DNA of 64,000 nucleotides from Methanothermobacter tenebrarum (lineage in GTDB: Archaea > Methanobacteriota > Methanobacteria > Methanobacteriales > DSM-23052). Within the stretch, counting starts at the first letter, position 1; every line of letters starts with the position of its first letter. This document shows, piece by piece, positions 17,121-25,236 of this stretch. The stretch is from the NCBI RefSeq assembly GCF_003264935.1, contig NZ_QLOE01000005.1, positions 1 to 64,000 on the forward strand, in the 5' to 3' direction. The position numbers and the translations under genes were made by a program. The notes beneath the pieces are model-generated. The model was not told the DNA's origin. It did no database searches and was given only the letters and a program-made list of their open reading frames with translations.

Positions 17121-18560
17121 ATGGTGCTTTCCCTTAGTTTGATAGCGGATAAAATCCAAGGAGAACTTAAAGGCCCTGATAGGAGATTTGATGGTATTTT
17201 CACCACATTAGGCAATGCCAGTGAAGGTGATATTGTCATAAGGCATTGGATCGATGATAACGGTGTGAGAATGGGCTTAGAGAAGGGTATTGCTGCTATT
17301 ATAACAACAGATCCTCGTGGAGGAGCCCTTGAAGCCGCTAAAGATTCTGGGATTCCCATAATTTTGGTTGATAGGATAGAATTTGCCAATGCATTCGCCC
17401 TTAGATGGACTATTAAAAAATTCGCCCCAGAGACGAAAAGGATTGTAGTCACAGGGACTAATGGTAAATCAACAACCACACATATGATATATCACATACT
17501 AAAGAGTTCGGGGAGGGAAGCATATACTAATACTGATTCAAAATCGGAGTTTAACACTCTCATAGACCCTGTTGTCCCAGCCCAGATAGCTGAAGAAGCC
17601 AAGGGGAAAGAACTCGAATATCTGGTAATAGAAGTTTCAGAGGTTCAAGGATGGCTTGGTAGGGTAATGGAGGATCATGCATATCTTATGACACGTGCAA
17701 TAGACCCTGAGGTTGTTGTGATCACGAACGTGGCCCTCGATCATATAGGTTTGGTGAATTCTATAGAAGAAGCTTATTGGGAGGTTTCAGGGGCTGTGAG
17801 GGCTATGAATAGGGGTGTAGCAGTTTTAAATTATGAGGATGAGCGTGTAAGGTCAATGGCCGACTTGAATGAGAAAATTGAAAGTTTCTTTTATGGTAAC
17901 AGGTCATCAGTGTCATATAGGGATGATGGTATTTATATTGATGATGAACTATTACTTTTGAAAGATTATATGCCCTTCAAGAGCAGACATTTTATACAGA
18001 ATACCCTCGCGGCTATAGCGGCGTGCATCTCACTTAAATTACCATTAGAGGATATAAAAGCTGGAGTATCATCATATAAGCCATTAGATAGGAGGTTTTC
18101 GATTATACATGAGGATCCTCTTATCATTGACGATTTCGCCCATAACCCTGATGGGATAAAAGCAACAATAGAAAGTGCAGCTGCCATGGATGGGAGATTA
18201 TGGATAGTATGTGCCATAAGAGGCTCCCGTGGAAAGGAGATTAACATCGCAAATGCAAGGGCCCTTGCAAAAACAATAAAAGATATAGATTATAAGCTCA
18301 TAGTTACTGATAGTTGTGATGTGGTAGACGATCTCAACATTGTGAAAGATCATGAAAGACGAGCATTCCTTAGAGTCCTCAAGGAACATGGGATAAAATA
18401 TACACATCATAGAAAACTTGAAGATGCACTTACGGAAGCATTAAATAAAGCTTCAAAGGATGATATAATATTACTGATAGGCGCCCAGGGTATGGACCCT
18501 GCAACAACATTACTTGAAAAAATCTTGAAAAAAGGAGTGAGAGTGATGGAACAATGTTAA
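17121..18560 (+). CDS. pseudomurein Mur ligase (pMurE-type)
   Basis: This amino-acid ligase has the three-domain Mur arrangement: an N-terminal substrate domain (about 1-105), a central ATPase domain with the P-loop VVTGTNGKSTTTHM at about 109-122 and NVALDHIG, and a C-terminal domain starting near KPLDRRF with the DDFAHNPDG motif. It adds an amino acid to the growing pseudomurein peptide. Homologs in Methanothermobacter have been characterised structurally as pMurE, to the best of my knowledge, so the general role is well founded; which residue is added is not visible. GGGCGGG precedes ATG 17121. Confidence 0.88.
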   Translation: MVLSLSLIADKIQGELKGPDRRFDGIFTTLGNASEGDIVIRHWIDDNGVRMGLEKGIAAIITTDPRGGALEAAKDSGIPIILVDRIEFANAFALRWTIKKFAPETKRIVVTGTNGKSTTTHMIYHILKSSGREAYTNTDSKSEFNTLIDPVVPAQIAEEAKGKELEYLVIEVSEVQGWLGRVMEDHAYLMTRAIDPEVVVITNVALDHIGLVNSIEEAYWEVSGAVRAMNRGVAVLNYEDERVRSMADLNEKIESFFYGNRSSVSYRDDGIYIDDELLLLKDYMPFKSRHFIQNTLAAIAACISLKLPLEDIKAGVSSYKPLDRRFSIIHEDPLIIDDFAHNPDGIKATIESAAAMDGRLWIVCAIRGSRGKEINIANARALAKTIKDIDYKLIVTDSCDVVDDLNIVKDHERRAFLRVLKEHGIKYTHHRKLEDALTEALNKASKDDIILLIGAQGMDPATTLLEKILKKGVRVMEQC

Positions 18561-18976
18561 TACAAGTCAGAAGGGATACTCTACTCATATTATTAGTAGC
18601 ATATATCCTTATCGTTTCAGGCAGGTTAATGACATACATTTCATATGCATCATCAACAGCCGAACCAGAAGGTGTGCCTATCTCAGGAATCATAGTCAAA
18701 GGAAATGACATAGTACCCATAGAATCCATAAGAGCGAATATTGCAGCTGCTGGTTTCAGACAAGGAAGTTATATTAGAGGTGATATGCTAGTAACATCAA
18801 AGAGGACCATACCATTAGACGAGGCCATATCAAATGCCGAGAAATTCGCTAAATTATCAACAATTCCAGGGACTAGCCTCACCCCTATTGTAGCCGCTGA
18901 TGTTAAAGTGGATAAAAAGACGGGTATAGTAACCGTGAATGTTATCGAAGACTTTTCAGTGGTGGAAGTAAAATGA
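18554..18976 (+). CDS. single-pass membrane protein with POTRA-like domain (FtsQ/Omp85-like fold)
   Basis: The 140-residue protein has one N-terminal transmembrane helix (about 8-27) and an external domain from about 42. The domain reads as strand (GIIVKGNDIV), helix (IESIRANIAAAG), helix (LDEAISNAEKFAKL), strand (AADVKVD) and strand (GIVTVNVIED), which is the beta-alpha-alpha-beta-beta order of POTRA domains. POTRA domains of FtsQ/DivIB link cell division to wall synthesis in bacteria. Overlaps of 7 and 4 bases with the Mur ligase and the next gene place it in the pseudomurein operon. I do not know a published function, and the fold call is by eye. Confidence 0.65.
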   Translation: MLIQVRRDTLLILLVAYILIVSGRLMTYISYASSTAEPEGVPISGIIVKGNDIVPIESIRANIAAAGFRQGSYIRGDMLVTSKRTIPLDEAISNAEKFAKLSTIPGTSLTPIVAADVKVDKKTGIVTVNVIEDFSVVEVK

Positions 18977-20229
18977 AGGGGAAAATTCTCAAATTTCTTG
19001 GGATATTCCTAATCTTTAATATCCTAATGGGGAGTTCAGCAGCAACCCTAAATGTTATAGTAGTCACAGACCCCAGTGGAAAAGATCCTAATGGATTTGC
19101 AGGGGGTAGTATGTCCTTTGCACAGAACATGTTCCAATCAACCTTCATATTATCCAAGGAAAATCATTTCACAATCCTTTCCGGTGGTGAAGGCGAGGCC
19201 ATTCCCCGTCTCATGGCAATCGTAGACGCCATAAATATCCTTAAGAATGGTGGAACCGCTGAAGAGGCTGCTTCGGCCGCGAGCAATTACCCTGGTATAA
19301 GGATAATGTGCGGGGGTGTTGGTAAAGGGGCGGCTGTTGGAGGATCCTTCGACGCTTATGTTGTCATTGTAGAAGATGATGGCACAATCAAAGTAACACC
19401 ATATTCTGGTGGGTTAGCTGTCTTGCCACCAGGAAAAAAGGGTGGTATAATCCATCTTAGGAACACTCATGGTAATCCGAAGTATGGTACGGCCGCGGCT
19501 GTCAGAAAAGATGTGGCTATAAAAATTGGTAAGATGATACGTGATGGGTATCCTGCTACAGTGATAGTCTCTGAGGTCTTTAAGGATGTTGCAACGAATG
19601 CTGGTGAAAGGTATGGTGGTGGTGCTGTTAACGTAGCATCTGGAGTGTCCACAGGTGACATGTTCACACCAGCTAATTTGAATGAGACAGGTTATCCTAT
19701 GGATCAACCCTATGCAAAGGTTTGTCCACATTGTGGTTGGAGCGCGGGTTATCCTACTGCAGAGAATTATCAAGTTTGCCCATTGGATGGAACACCCCTT
19801 AAGACAATATATGCCTATGATGCCTTGCGGGATGCTATAACAGTCACAGAAGGTTCCATTTCTGTTTCAGTATATGGTAGTGATGAACCTGGGGTTATAC
19901 AGACAACACAGGAGATAGTTAAGGCTACAGTTAGGGAGAAAGGTTATAGTGAGGAGGCCATAGCCAAGGCCATAAATGATGCTATAGATAATGGTCTTAT
20001 CATAGGTGTTAATTATGTGGAACCAAAGGATATAAATGTGAAGCCTGGTTCAAAGGCTGTGGGAGTTTATTATACTCCCCTACCGGATCATAGAACATCA
20101 CCGCCAATGGAGCTCCCCCTAGGTTCTGGCTTTTTTGAAATATTGGGGGATATACAAACAGCACTTGGATGCGTTCTTTTAATCCTCCTATTGTTCAGGA
20201 GCACCCTTATAACTTCATTTAGAAGATAG
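18973..20229 (+). CDS. secreted, membrane-anchored protein with zinc ribbon (pseudomurein operon)
   Basis: The 418-residue protein starts with a signal peptide or anchor (hydrophobic residues about 4-22) and ends with a hydrophobic helix near the C terminus (ALGCVLLILLLF) followed by basic residues. Most of it therefore lies outside the membrane. A zinc ribbon is visible as CPHCGW...CPLDG at about residues 256-277. The first half contains Gly-rich segments (GGSMSFAQNMFQ, GVGKGAAVGGSFDAY) and alternating strands. I do not recognise the family beyond its occurrence with pseudomurein genes. It overlaps the POTRA-like gene by four bases, so the two may form an extracytoplasmic complex. Confidence 0.75.
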   Translation: MKGKILKFLGIFLIFNILMGSSAATLNVIVVTDPSGKDPNGFAGGSMSFAQNMFQSTFILSKENHFTILSGGEGEAIPRLMAIVDAINILKNGGTAEEAASAASNYPGIRIMCGGVGKGAAVGGSFDAYVVIVEDDGTIKVTPYSGGLAVLPPGKKGGIIHLRNTHGNPKYGTAAAVRKDVAIKIGKMIRDGYPATVIVSEVFKDVATNAGERYGGGAVNVASGVSTGDMFTPANLNETGYPMDQPYAKVCPHCGWSAGYPTAENYQVCPLDGTPLKTIYAYDALRDAITVTEGSISVSVYGSDEPGVIQTTQEIVKATVREKGYSEEAIAKAINDAIDNGLIIGVNYVEPKDINVKPGSKAVGVYYTPLPDHRTSPPMELPLGSGFFEILGDIQTALGCVLLILLLFRSTLITSFRR

Positions 20230-20244
20230 TGGAAAGTTGATGAG

Positions 20245-20601
20245 ATGGCTTTAATACTCTTAAGGGCTGATAGTAGGAAAAAATTGCTTAATGCGTTAGC
20301 AGATATTGAAAGGCACGCTAATTTAAAAATGAAAGGTAATCCGCGCCTAGTAGATAATAAAATGGCTGATGAAATAGTATCGTCAATTCTTGGAGGGGAG
20401 GTGAAAAGGAAGTCTTCGGTTGCTGTTGCGGTTAATGTTGAGGAGGATGATACAACTTCCATACTGAGGATAAAGGAGATACACCCACCAGCCCATGTGA
20501 TAATTGTAAGCAAGGAATACCCTGAGAATAGACTTTTAAGAGAGCTTATAAGGGAAGCCCCCATATTCAGGGGATATTATTCCCATAAAAGAGAAGTTTA
20601 A
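20245..20601 (+). CDS. conserved methanogen protein (DUF356-like)
   Basis: This short protein (118 residues) starts MALILLRADSRKKLLNALADIERHA, which resembles the DUF356 family of methanogens. No catalytic motif, cysteine pair or membrane span is visible, and the function is unknown. It starts 15 bases after the secreted zinc-ribbon protein and is the last gene of the nikR-headed run; its stop overlaps the convergent MBF1-type gene. Identification of the family is from memory and moderately sure. Confidence 0.7.
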   Translation: MALILLRADSRKKLLNALADIERHANLKMKGNPRLVDNKMADEIVSSILGGEVKRKSSVAVAVNVEEDDTTSILRIKEIHPPAHVIIVSKEYPENRLLRELIREAPIFRGYYSHKREV

Positions 20602-21053
20602 CGTTTCTTTATCCTAGCTATATCACCGATAGTAGCTCCCCTGAGTGATCCTCTACTAGCTTCTGGAATCTCTTCCTCCTCGAATTTTTCCAATATCTTA
20701 ATATTAAGGGTTTTCTCAAACTTTTTCGCAAGTTTTATATCTGGTTCCATCCTACCAGCTTCTATCCGATGAATCACGGACACTTTCTCATTCATTTTCT
20801 TGGCAAGATCTTCCCTTGACCAGCCTCTCTTCTCCCTTGCCTCCCTTATAATCCTATTATAGCCCTCAAGAACCTCATATACTGGTTCCATGGGCCGGGT
20901 GATTCTCTTTCTAGGAGTCCTCTTGGGCTTTTTTGGTTGTCTTTGCACCTTACCAAACTTTGAACAATCAGTGCACACATCCATTACCGAACCTTCGATT
21001 TTCACCCTGATAGGCTTGCCCCGGATCTTCCTACCGCAAATCTCGCATCTCAT
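20598..21053 (-). CDS. MBF1-type transcription factor (zinc ribbon plus HTH)
   Basis: The N terminus carries a zinc ribbon (MRCEICGRKI and CTDCSKFG), a basic linker rich in Lys, Arg and Pro follows, and the C-terminal half holds an XRE-type helix-turn-helix with REKRGWSREDLAKKM and VIHRIEAGRMEPD. This is the archaeal multiprotein bridging factor arrangement, thought to connect regulators to TBP or to ribosomes. ATG 21053 (151 residues) is preferred to TTG 21068, because GAGGAG lies eight bases upstream. A TATA element at 21085-21094 gives a short leader. Confidence 0.92.
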   Translation of the reverse strand: MRCEICGRKIRGKPIRVKIEGSVMDVCTDCSKFGKVQRQPKKPKRTPRKRITRPMEPVYEVLEGYNRIIREAREKRGWSREDLAKKMNEKVSVIHRIEAGRMEPDIKLAKKFEKTLNIKILEKFEEEEIPEASRGSLRGATIGDIARIKKR

Positions 21054-21084
21054 AGAAAATCTCCTCAAATATAATATTAGATCA

Positions 21085-21094
21085 GATATAAATT
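21085..21094 (-). promoter_or_regulatory. TATA box for the MBF1-type gene
   Basis: On the minus strand AAATTTATATC lies about 25 bases upstream of the expected start site near 21065, leaving a leader of about 12 bases that includes GAGGAG. Confidence 0.5.
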
Positions 21095-21146
21095 TATTTT
21101 ATACTCTTCCATATTTGGATCTCTCTTTTATGTAATGGAGAAAAAC

Positions 21147-21154
21147 TTTATATA
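21147..21154 (+). promoter_or_regulatory. strong TATA box upstream of the PAN leader
   Basis: TTTATATA preceded by AAAAAC (BRE-like) would start transcription near 21178-21182, more than 220 bases before the PAN start codon at 21404. This is unusually far for an archaeal gene in this window. Confidence 0.6.
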
Positions 21155-21179
21155 CTTTTTATAAAAATAATTATAATCA

Positions 21180-21328
21180 TATAAAGAGGAAAATTGTGGG
21201 AGGAGGCTGTAATAACTGCTCGCAGAATGATTTTCCATCAAAGATAGGAGTGTGGGACTTGGGACGGTCCTGAAAGCCCATGGAGAAAATAAACCCACAT
21301 GAGATGGGAATAATATTATAATTTTTCA
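21180..21328 (+). ncRNA. candidate structured RNA or structured 5' leader upstream of pan
   Basis: Two stem-loops are visible. GGAAAAT (21188-21194) pairs with ATTTTCC (21230-21236), and TGTGGG (21251-21256) pairs with CCCACA (21294-21299), enclosing TGGG (21260-21263) with CCCA (21277-21280). A T run at 21322-21326 could end a separate transcript of about 145 bases that starts at the TATA box at 21147. No convincing small ORF is present and I do not recognise an RNA family. The alternative is a regulatory 5' leader of the PAN mRNA. Confidence 0.45.
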
Positions 21329-21335
21329 ATGGGAA

Positions 21336-21356
21336 CCCCCCAGAGAATATGGGGGG
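21336..21356. repeat. C6/G6 hairpin in the pan leader
   Basis: CCCCCC (21336-21341) and GGGGGG (21351-21356) flank a nine-base spacer whose outer bases A and T also pair, giving a 7-bp stem. It lies 47 bases before the PAN start. It belongs to the C/G-run hairpin set of this window. Confidence 0.5.
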
Positions 21357-21403
21357 AGTCTAATTGGTGCTAAAAAAAATTTGGATAGGAGTGTTCTAGA
21401 ATC

Positions 21404-22636
21404 ATGGAAAATAATCCACTCTACCTTTTTAAAAAAATTGAAGAACTAAAAAAGGAGATAAGAACCCTTAAAGAGGAAAATGCCAAGATAAAGAGGAAGC
21501 TAACATGGAAGATTAAAAAACTCGAAAAGGATAAACTCCTAATCGAAAATGAAAAACTAAGATTAGACAGGGAGGTTAAATCTCTCAGAGGAGAGATAGA
21601 AAGGTTCAGAACACCTCCACTAGTTATAGCCACGGTCACCGAGGTTCTAGATGATCATAGAGTGGCTGTGAAGAGTAGTACTGGTCCTCATTTCGTTATA
21701 ACCTACTCAAAGTTTATAGACAAGAAACTATTAGAACCAGGGGCAAGAGTGGCCCTAAACCAGCAAACATTCAGCATAGTTGACGTGTTACCATCAGAGA
21801 AAGACCCAATAGTCACAGGCATGGAAGTTGAAGAAAGACCAGACGTAACATACGAACAGATAGGAGGCCTAGCAGAACAGATAAGAGAAGTCAGGGAAAC
21901 AGTGGAATTACCATTGAGCAAACCAGAACTCTTCGAAAAGATAGGTATTGAACCCCCAAAGGGTGTTCTACTCTATGGTCCCCCAGGAACTGGTAAGACC
22001 CTCCTTGCAAAGGCTGTTGCCCATGAAACGCATGCAACATTCATAAAGATTGTTGCATCAGAGTTCGTCCGAAAATACATTGGTGAAGGTGCAAGGATAG
22101 TCCGGGGGGTCTTCGAATTAGCCAAGGAAAAATCCCCAAGTATAATATTCATTGACGAAATCGATGCTGTCGCAGCGAAAAGGCTTAAAAGTTCAACAAG
22201 TGGGGACAGGGAAGTTCAAAGAACCCTAATGCAATTATTAGCAGAGCTTGACGGTTTCGAATCAAGGGGTGATGTGGGTATAGTCGCTGCAACGAACAGG
22301 CCAGACATCCTAGACCCTGCCCTGCTAAGGCCTGGAAGATTTGACAGGTTCATAGAGGTTCCATTACCAAACGAGGAAGGACGCAAGGAAATCCTTAAGA
22401 TTCACACTGCTAACATGTCACTAGCAGATGATGTTGACATAAACCTCATCGCAAGGATGACAGATGGGGCATCAGGCGCCGACCTAAAGGCAATATGCAC
22501 AGAAGCTGGTATGTTCGCAATCAGAGAAGAGAGGGAAGAAGTTACAATGAACGACTTCTTAAATGCTGTGGACAAGATAACTGGAATCGAAAAAGAGGAG
22601 GACTTCAGAAGAGAAGCAGGGGTAATGTTCGGCTAA
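21404..22636 (+). CDS. pan: proteasome-activating nucleotidase
   Basis: This AAA+ unfoldase feeds substrates into the archaeal 20S proteasome. An N-terminal coiled coil (about 1-70) is followed by an OB domain, then the ATPase with Walker A GPPGTGKT (about residue 193), Walker B IIFIDEID and the second-region-of-homology segment [17 protein letters not shown]. The extreme C terminus, MFG, fits the hydrophobic-aromatic-X tail that docks into the proteasome. Length (410) is normal. GGAGTG precedes ATG 21404. It is preceded by a long structured leader and followed five bases later by a C/D box sRNA. Confidence 0.96.
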   Translation: MENNPLYLFKKIEELKKEIRTLKEENAKIKRKLTWKIKKLEKDKLLIENEKLRLDREVKSLRGEIERFRTPPLVIATVTEVLDDHRVAVKSSTGPHFVITYSKFIDKKLLEPGARVALNQQTFSIVDVLPSEKDPIVTGMEVEERPDVTYEQIGGLAEQIREVRETVELPLSKPELFEKIGIEPPKGVLLYGPPGTGKTLLAKAVAHETHATFIKIVASEFVRKYIGEGARIVRGVFELAKEKSPSIIFIDEIDAVAAKRLKSSTSGDREVQRTLMQLLAELDGFESRGDVGIVAATNRPDILDPALLRPGRFDRFIEVPLPNEEGRKEILKIHTANMSLADDVDINLIARMTDGASGADLKAICTEAGMFAIREEREEVTMNDFLNAVDKITGIEKEEDFRREAGVMFG

Positions 22637-22641
22637 AAGCA

Positions 22642-22714
22642 GATGTTTAGCCTATGATGAACCCTATGAGCTCTGAATAGGTGATGAATGATGGGCGATC
22701 TGAGGCTAAACATC
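22642..22714 (+). ncRNA. C/D box small RNA (2'-O-methylation guide)
   Basis: All four boxes appear with textbook spacing: box C ATGATGA (22654-22660), a 12-base guide (22661-22672), box D' CTGA (22673-22676), a 4-base spacer, box C' GTGATGA (22681-22687), a second 12-base guide (22688-22699) and box D CTGA (22700-22703). The ends, GATGTTTAGCCT (22642-22653) and AGGCTAAACATC (22703-22714), form a 12-bp terminal stem. Archaeal RNAs of this design direct fibrillarin to methylate rRNA or tRNA at the base paired five positions upstream of D or D'. It begins five bases after the PAN stop and overlaps the end of the convergent UPF0280 gene by nine bases. Targets are not identified. Confidence 0.88.
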
Positions 22715-23431
22715 CCATAACTCTCCTATTGTCACTTTTTTATCTGTTTTCACCAATTTTGGTATTTTCCCTATTATACCAGCATTTTCCCCCACAACTA
22801 CTAGAACCCCTTGGAAATAATCCCTGAAACTTTCAGCTTTCTCTAGGGCATTTTCCACAGCCTCATAGTCTCTATCGCCATTAGCTGCGTTGGCGATTGA
22901 TGTTGCAAGTGCATCAGCCACACTGGCCCTAGGAGCGAACACCGTCACTGCATCGGCCCTGCCAAAGCTTATAGAATGTCCGATGGTACCTGAGGATGTG
23001 CACACGCCCTTGGGTTTTCGACTAGCTTTCAACTGGAATCCTATCTCCCCAGAAAGGGGCGAATCACCAGCATATAATCCAATGTTAACCTTCCTATCAT
23101 TTATGATGGCTATATCCCCACCATTATCGATTATACTATACTTAGAACCTTTATCCATAAGATGATAAAGTGATAATTCAGAGATTGTCCCTGCAACCGC
23201 AGCCATAGGCCCCACCCCCCCAATCAGGCCTGCTTTCAACATCATCCTAACTATGAGGGGCCCTTCATCAGCTGATAATGGTTCAAGGGATGTGAGAAAA
23301 TAGGGTCTACGCCTTATATAATCTTCAAGGAGAAATCTCTCCTTTAATATGAAACCAATGAGACCATGATCCTTTATGTCAGTGGTTAGTTTTATCCTAG
23401 TCTCCTTAATCCTTATATTCTCCTTCATCAA
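22706..23431 (-). CDS. UPF0280 family protein
   Basis: The 241-residue protein matches UPF0280 of methanogens. Marks are KAGLIGGVGPMAAVAGTISE near the middle, IIDNGGDIAI, and the TSSGTIGHSISFGRADAVTV segment (two parts), which resembles the ApbE/FMN-transferase fold. Function is unknown; a role in flavin attachment has not been shown. It contains no cysteine pair for metal binding and no membrane span. The start is ATG 23431 or the adjacent ATG 23428. Confidence 0.85.
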   Translation of the reverse strand: MMKENIRIKETRIKLTTDIKDHGLIGFILKERFLLEDYIRRRPYFLTSLEPLSADEGPLIVRMMLKAGLIGGVGPMAAVAGTISELSLYHLMDKGSKYSIIDNGGDIAIINDRKVNIGLYAGDSPLSGEIGFQLKASRKPKGVCTSSGTIGHSISFGRADAVTVFAPRASVADALATSIANAANGDRDYEAVENALEKAESFRDYFQGVLVVVGENAGIIGKIPKLVKTDKKVTIGELWDV

Positions 23432-23476
23432 AATATTATAATAATCTCTAATTATTTAATAATTTGGTGATTTATC

Positions 23477-24069
23477 ATGAAATCTGGTGAAAGGATAATC
23501 TATAGTACTCATCCTCGCCTATTCCTTTATTCAAGTTCTATAATCCTAAACTTATAGTAGTTGTGATATTATTCTATATCCTACCATTTGCCATGGAGGC
23601 CGCTGCAAAACTCGAATATTCCATAGCATCTGCTGTTAGGCTGCCGCTTGCCCAGATAGTAACATGGATATTCCTAATCATTATATTAGCATTGATCATA
23701 AAGTCAATAATAGATCTCATATCCTGGAGGTTTACAAAGTATATTTTAACTGACCAGCGAGTAATCATAGAAAAGGGCCTTATACACAAGGAAATGTCCT
23801 ACATATACTATGATAAGATAGTGGATGTAGTATTCTCCCAGAGTCTATTAGAGCGTTTAGTATCCGCTGGGGATATTCAAATATTCGGGGGCCATGAACA
23901 CACCCCTATAATCTTGGAAAACGCCCCTAACCCACAGAGGATAGACAAGTTAATAAATCAGTTAATTTCAGGAGATTATGAGATGTCAAAGGTTTCGAGA
24001 GATGATAAGGCTCCAAGGGAAGAGTCGGTGCTCAAAAGGCATTCAAATAAATTCAAAAGATTAAAATAG
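23477..24069 (+). pseudogene. bacterial-PH-domain membrane protein, frameshifted near its N terminus
   Basis: ATG 23477 has a perfect GGTGAT five bases upstream and encodes MKSGERIIYSTHPRLFLY, the usual start of bPH2 (YdbT-type) proteins. That frame stops at TAG 23555. The rest of the protein (LIVVVILFYILPFAM, a second membrane span VTWIFLIIILALIIK, then the PH-like RFTKYILTDQRVIIEKGLI...KIVDVVFSQS) continues one frame over from about 23521 to 24069. A single missing base near 23530 would restore one protein of about 195 residues. GTG 23563 is an unlikely true start because it lacks a ribosome site. It is either a mutation or a sequencing error. Confidence 0.7.
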
Positions 24070-24099
24070 TTTCTTCTATTGAGCCGTTGGAGGATATAA

Positions 24100-25236
24100 A
24101 TGTGGGATTATGATGTTTTAGTCCTAGGAGCCGGTCCAATCGGGTCCACACTCGCAAGACTTCTAGCAGAAAGGGACCTTAAGGTTGGATTGGTTGAGAA
24201 GAAAAGTATAATAGGCTTACCACTCCAATGTGCAGGTTTAGTATCTTGGAGGATAAAAGAGGTTAACATACTACCAGATGAGTTTATAATAAACAGGATA
24301 AAAGGAGCGATTATACATTCACCATCAAATCATACTCTAAAAATCTCCAAGGATGATGTGGAAGCTTATGTAATTGACAGGATATCCTACGACCAATACC
24401 TAGCAGAAGAAGCTGTCTCCAATGGGGTTGAACTTTTAAAAAACAGTAAAGTGACAAAAGTCGACTATAATCAGGGCAAGGTAACAATAAAGGGGCATGA
24501 TATACTTTCAGCTCCCATAATCGTCGATGCAATGGGCTTCAAACCTGGACAGAGAGGATTCAAGGCGAAACAATATCTCGTAGAATTCCAGGATACTACA
24601 ATGGATCCAGAATTCCTCGATTTGAAAATCGACGCAAATATTAGTCCAGGTTTCCTCTGGAGGATACCCCTATCAGAGACAAGGGCGAGGATAGGCTTCT
24701 TCTCAGAATCTAGAAAATCCTGGGATTTCCTGGTCAAGTTTATAAAAAGTTTTTCACCCCACTTCAATATACTTAAAAGATACTATGGTAACATACCAGC
24801 ACCAGACCCCAATAGAAAACTATACAAAGGCAGATGCATCTTTATAGGGGATTCAGCAGCCCAAGTAAAACCAACAACAGGCGGGGGCCTAATACTAGGC
24901 TTCAAAGCGGCTAAAATAGCAGCTGAAACAATAGAAGAGGCCATAAACCATGATGATTATAATATACTCAAAAAATACCATGAAAAATACCATGAAATCC
25001 ACGACAAAGAAATCAAAAATCAGCTCAGAATACAGAAAACCTTTAAACTCCTAGAAAACGATGAACTAGACAATATAATCCTAAAAATAAAAGAAAAAAA
25101 CCTCAAGGACATCATAATAGAATATGGGGACATGGACAATCAAACACCACTAATACAAGAATTCCTAAAGAGAGGCCTCCTAACATCAATAATACCATCC
25201 TTCATCTGGAAAAAGGTGACAAAAATATGGAAATAG
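24100..25236 (+). CDS. geranylgeranyl reductase family FAD-dependent oxidoreductase
   Basis: The protein starts with a Rossmann FAD-binding motif (DVLVLGAGPIGSTLARLLAE), continues with PLQCAGLVS and has the second FAD motif GRCIFIGDSAAQVKPTTGGG near residue 245. This is the pattern of archaeal geranylgeranyl reductases, which saturate the isoprenoid chains of membrane lipids or of quinone-like cofactors. Length (378) is normal. TTGGAGGAT precedes ATG 24100. The following tRNA methyltransferase gene overlaps by ten bases. Methanogens carry several paralogs, so the exact substrate is uncertain. Confidence 0.88.
   Translation: MWDYDVLVLGAGPIGSTLARLLAERDLKVGLVEKKSIIGLPLQCAGLVSWRIKEVNILPDEFIINRIKGAIIHSPSNHTLKISKDDVEAYVIDRISYDQYLAEEAVSNGVELLKNSKVTKVDYNQGKVTIKGHDILSAPIIVDAMGFKPGQRGFKAKQYLVEFQDTTMDPEFLDLKIDANISPGFLWRIPLSETRARIGFFSESRKSWDFLVKFIKSFSPHFNILKRYYGNIPAPDPNRKLYKGRCIFIGDSAAQVKPTTGGGLILGFKAAKIAAETIEEAINHDDYNILKKYHEKYHEIHDKEIKNQLRIQKTFKLLENDELDNIILKIKEKNLKDIIIEYGDMDNQTPLIQEFLKRGLLTSIIPSFIWKKVTKIWK

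Noticed and set aside
21251-21305. H/ACA guide RNA in the pan leader
   Set aside because: The ACA that follows the stem is itself part of the pairing, and no pseudouridylation pocket with a K-turn could be drawn confidently.
23563-24069. PH-domain gene starting at GTG 23563
   Set aside because: It lacks a ribosome site and the conserved N terminus; a better start with GGTGAT lies at 23477 in another frame.
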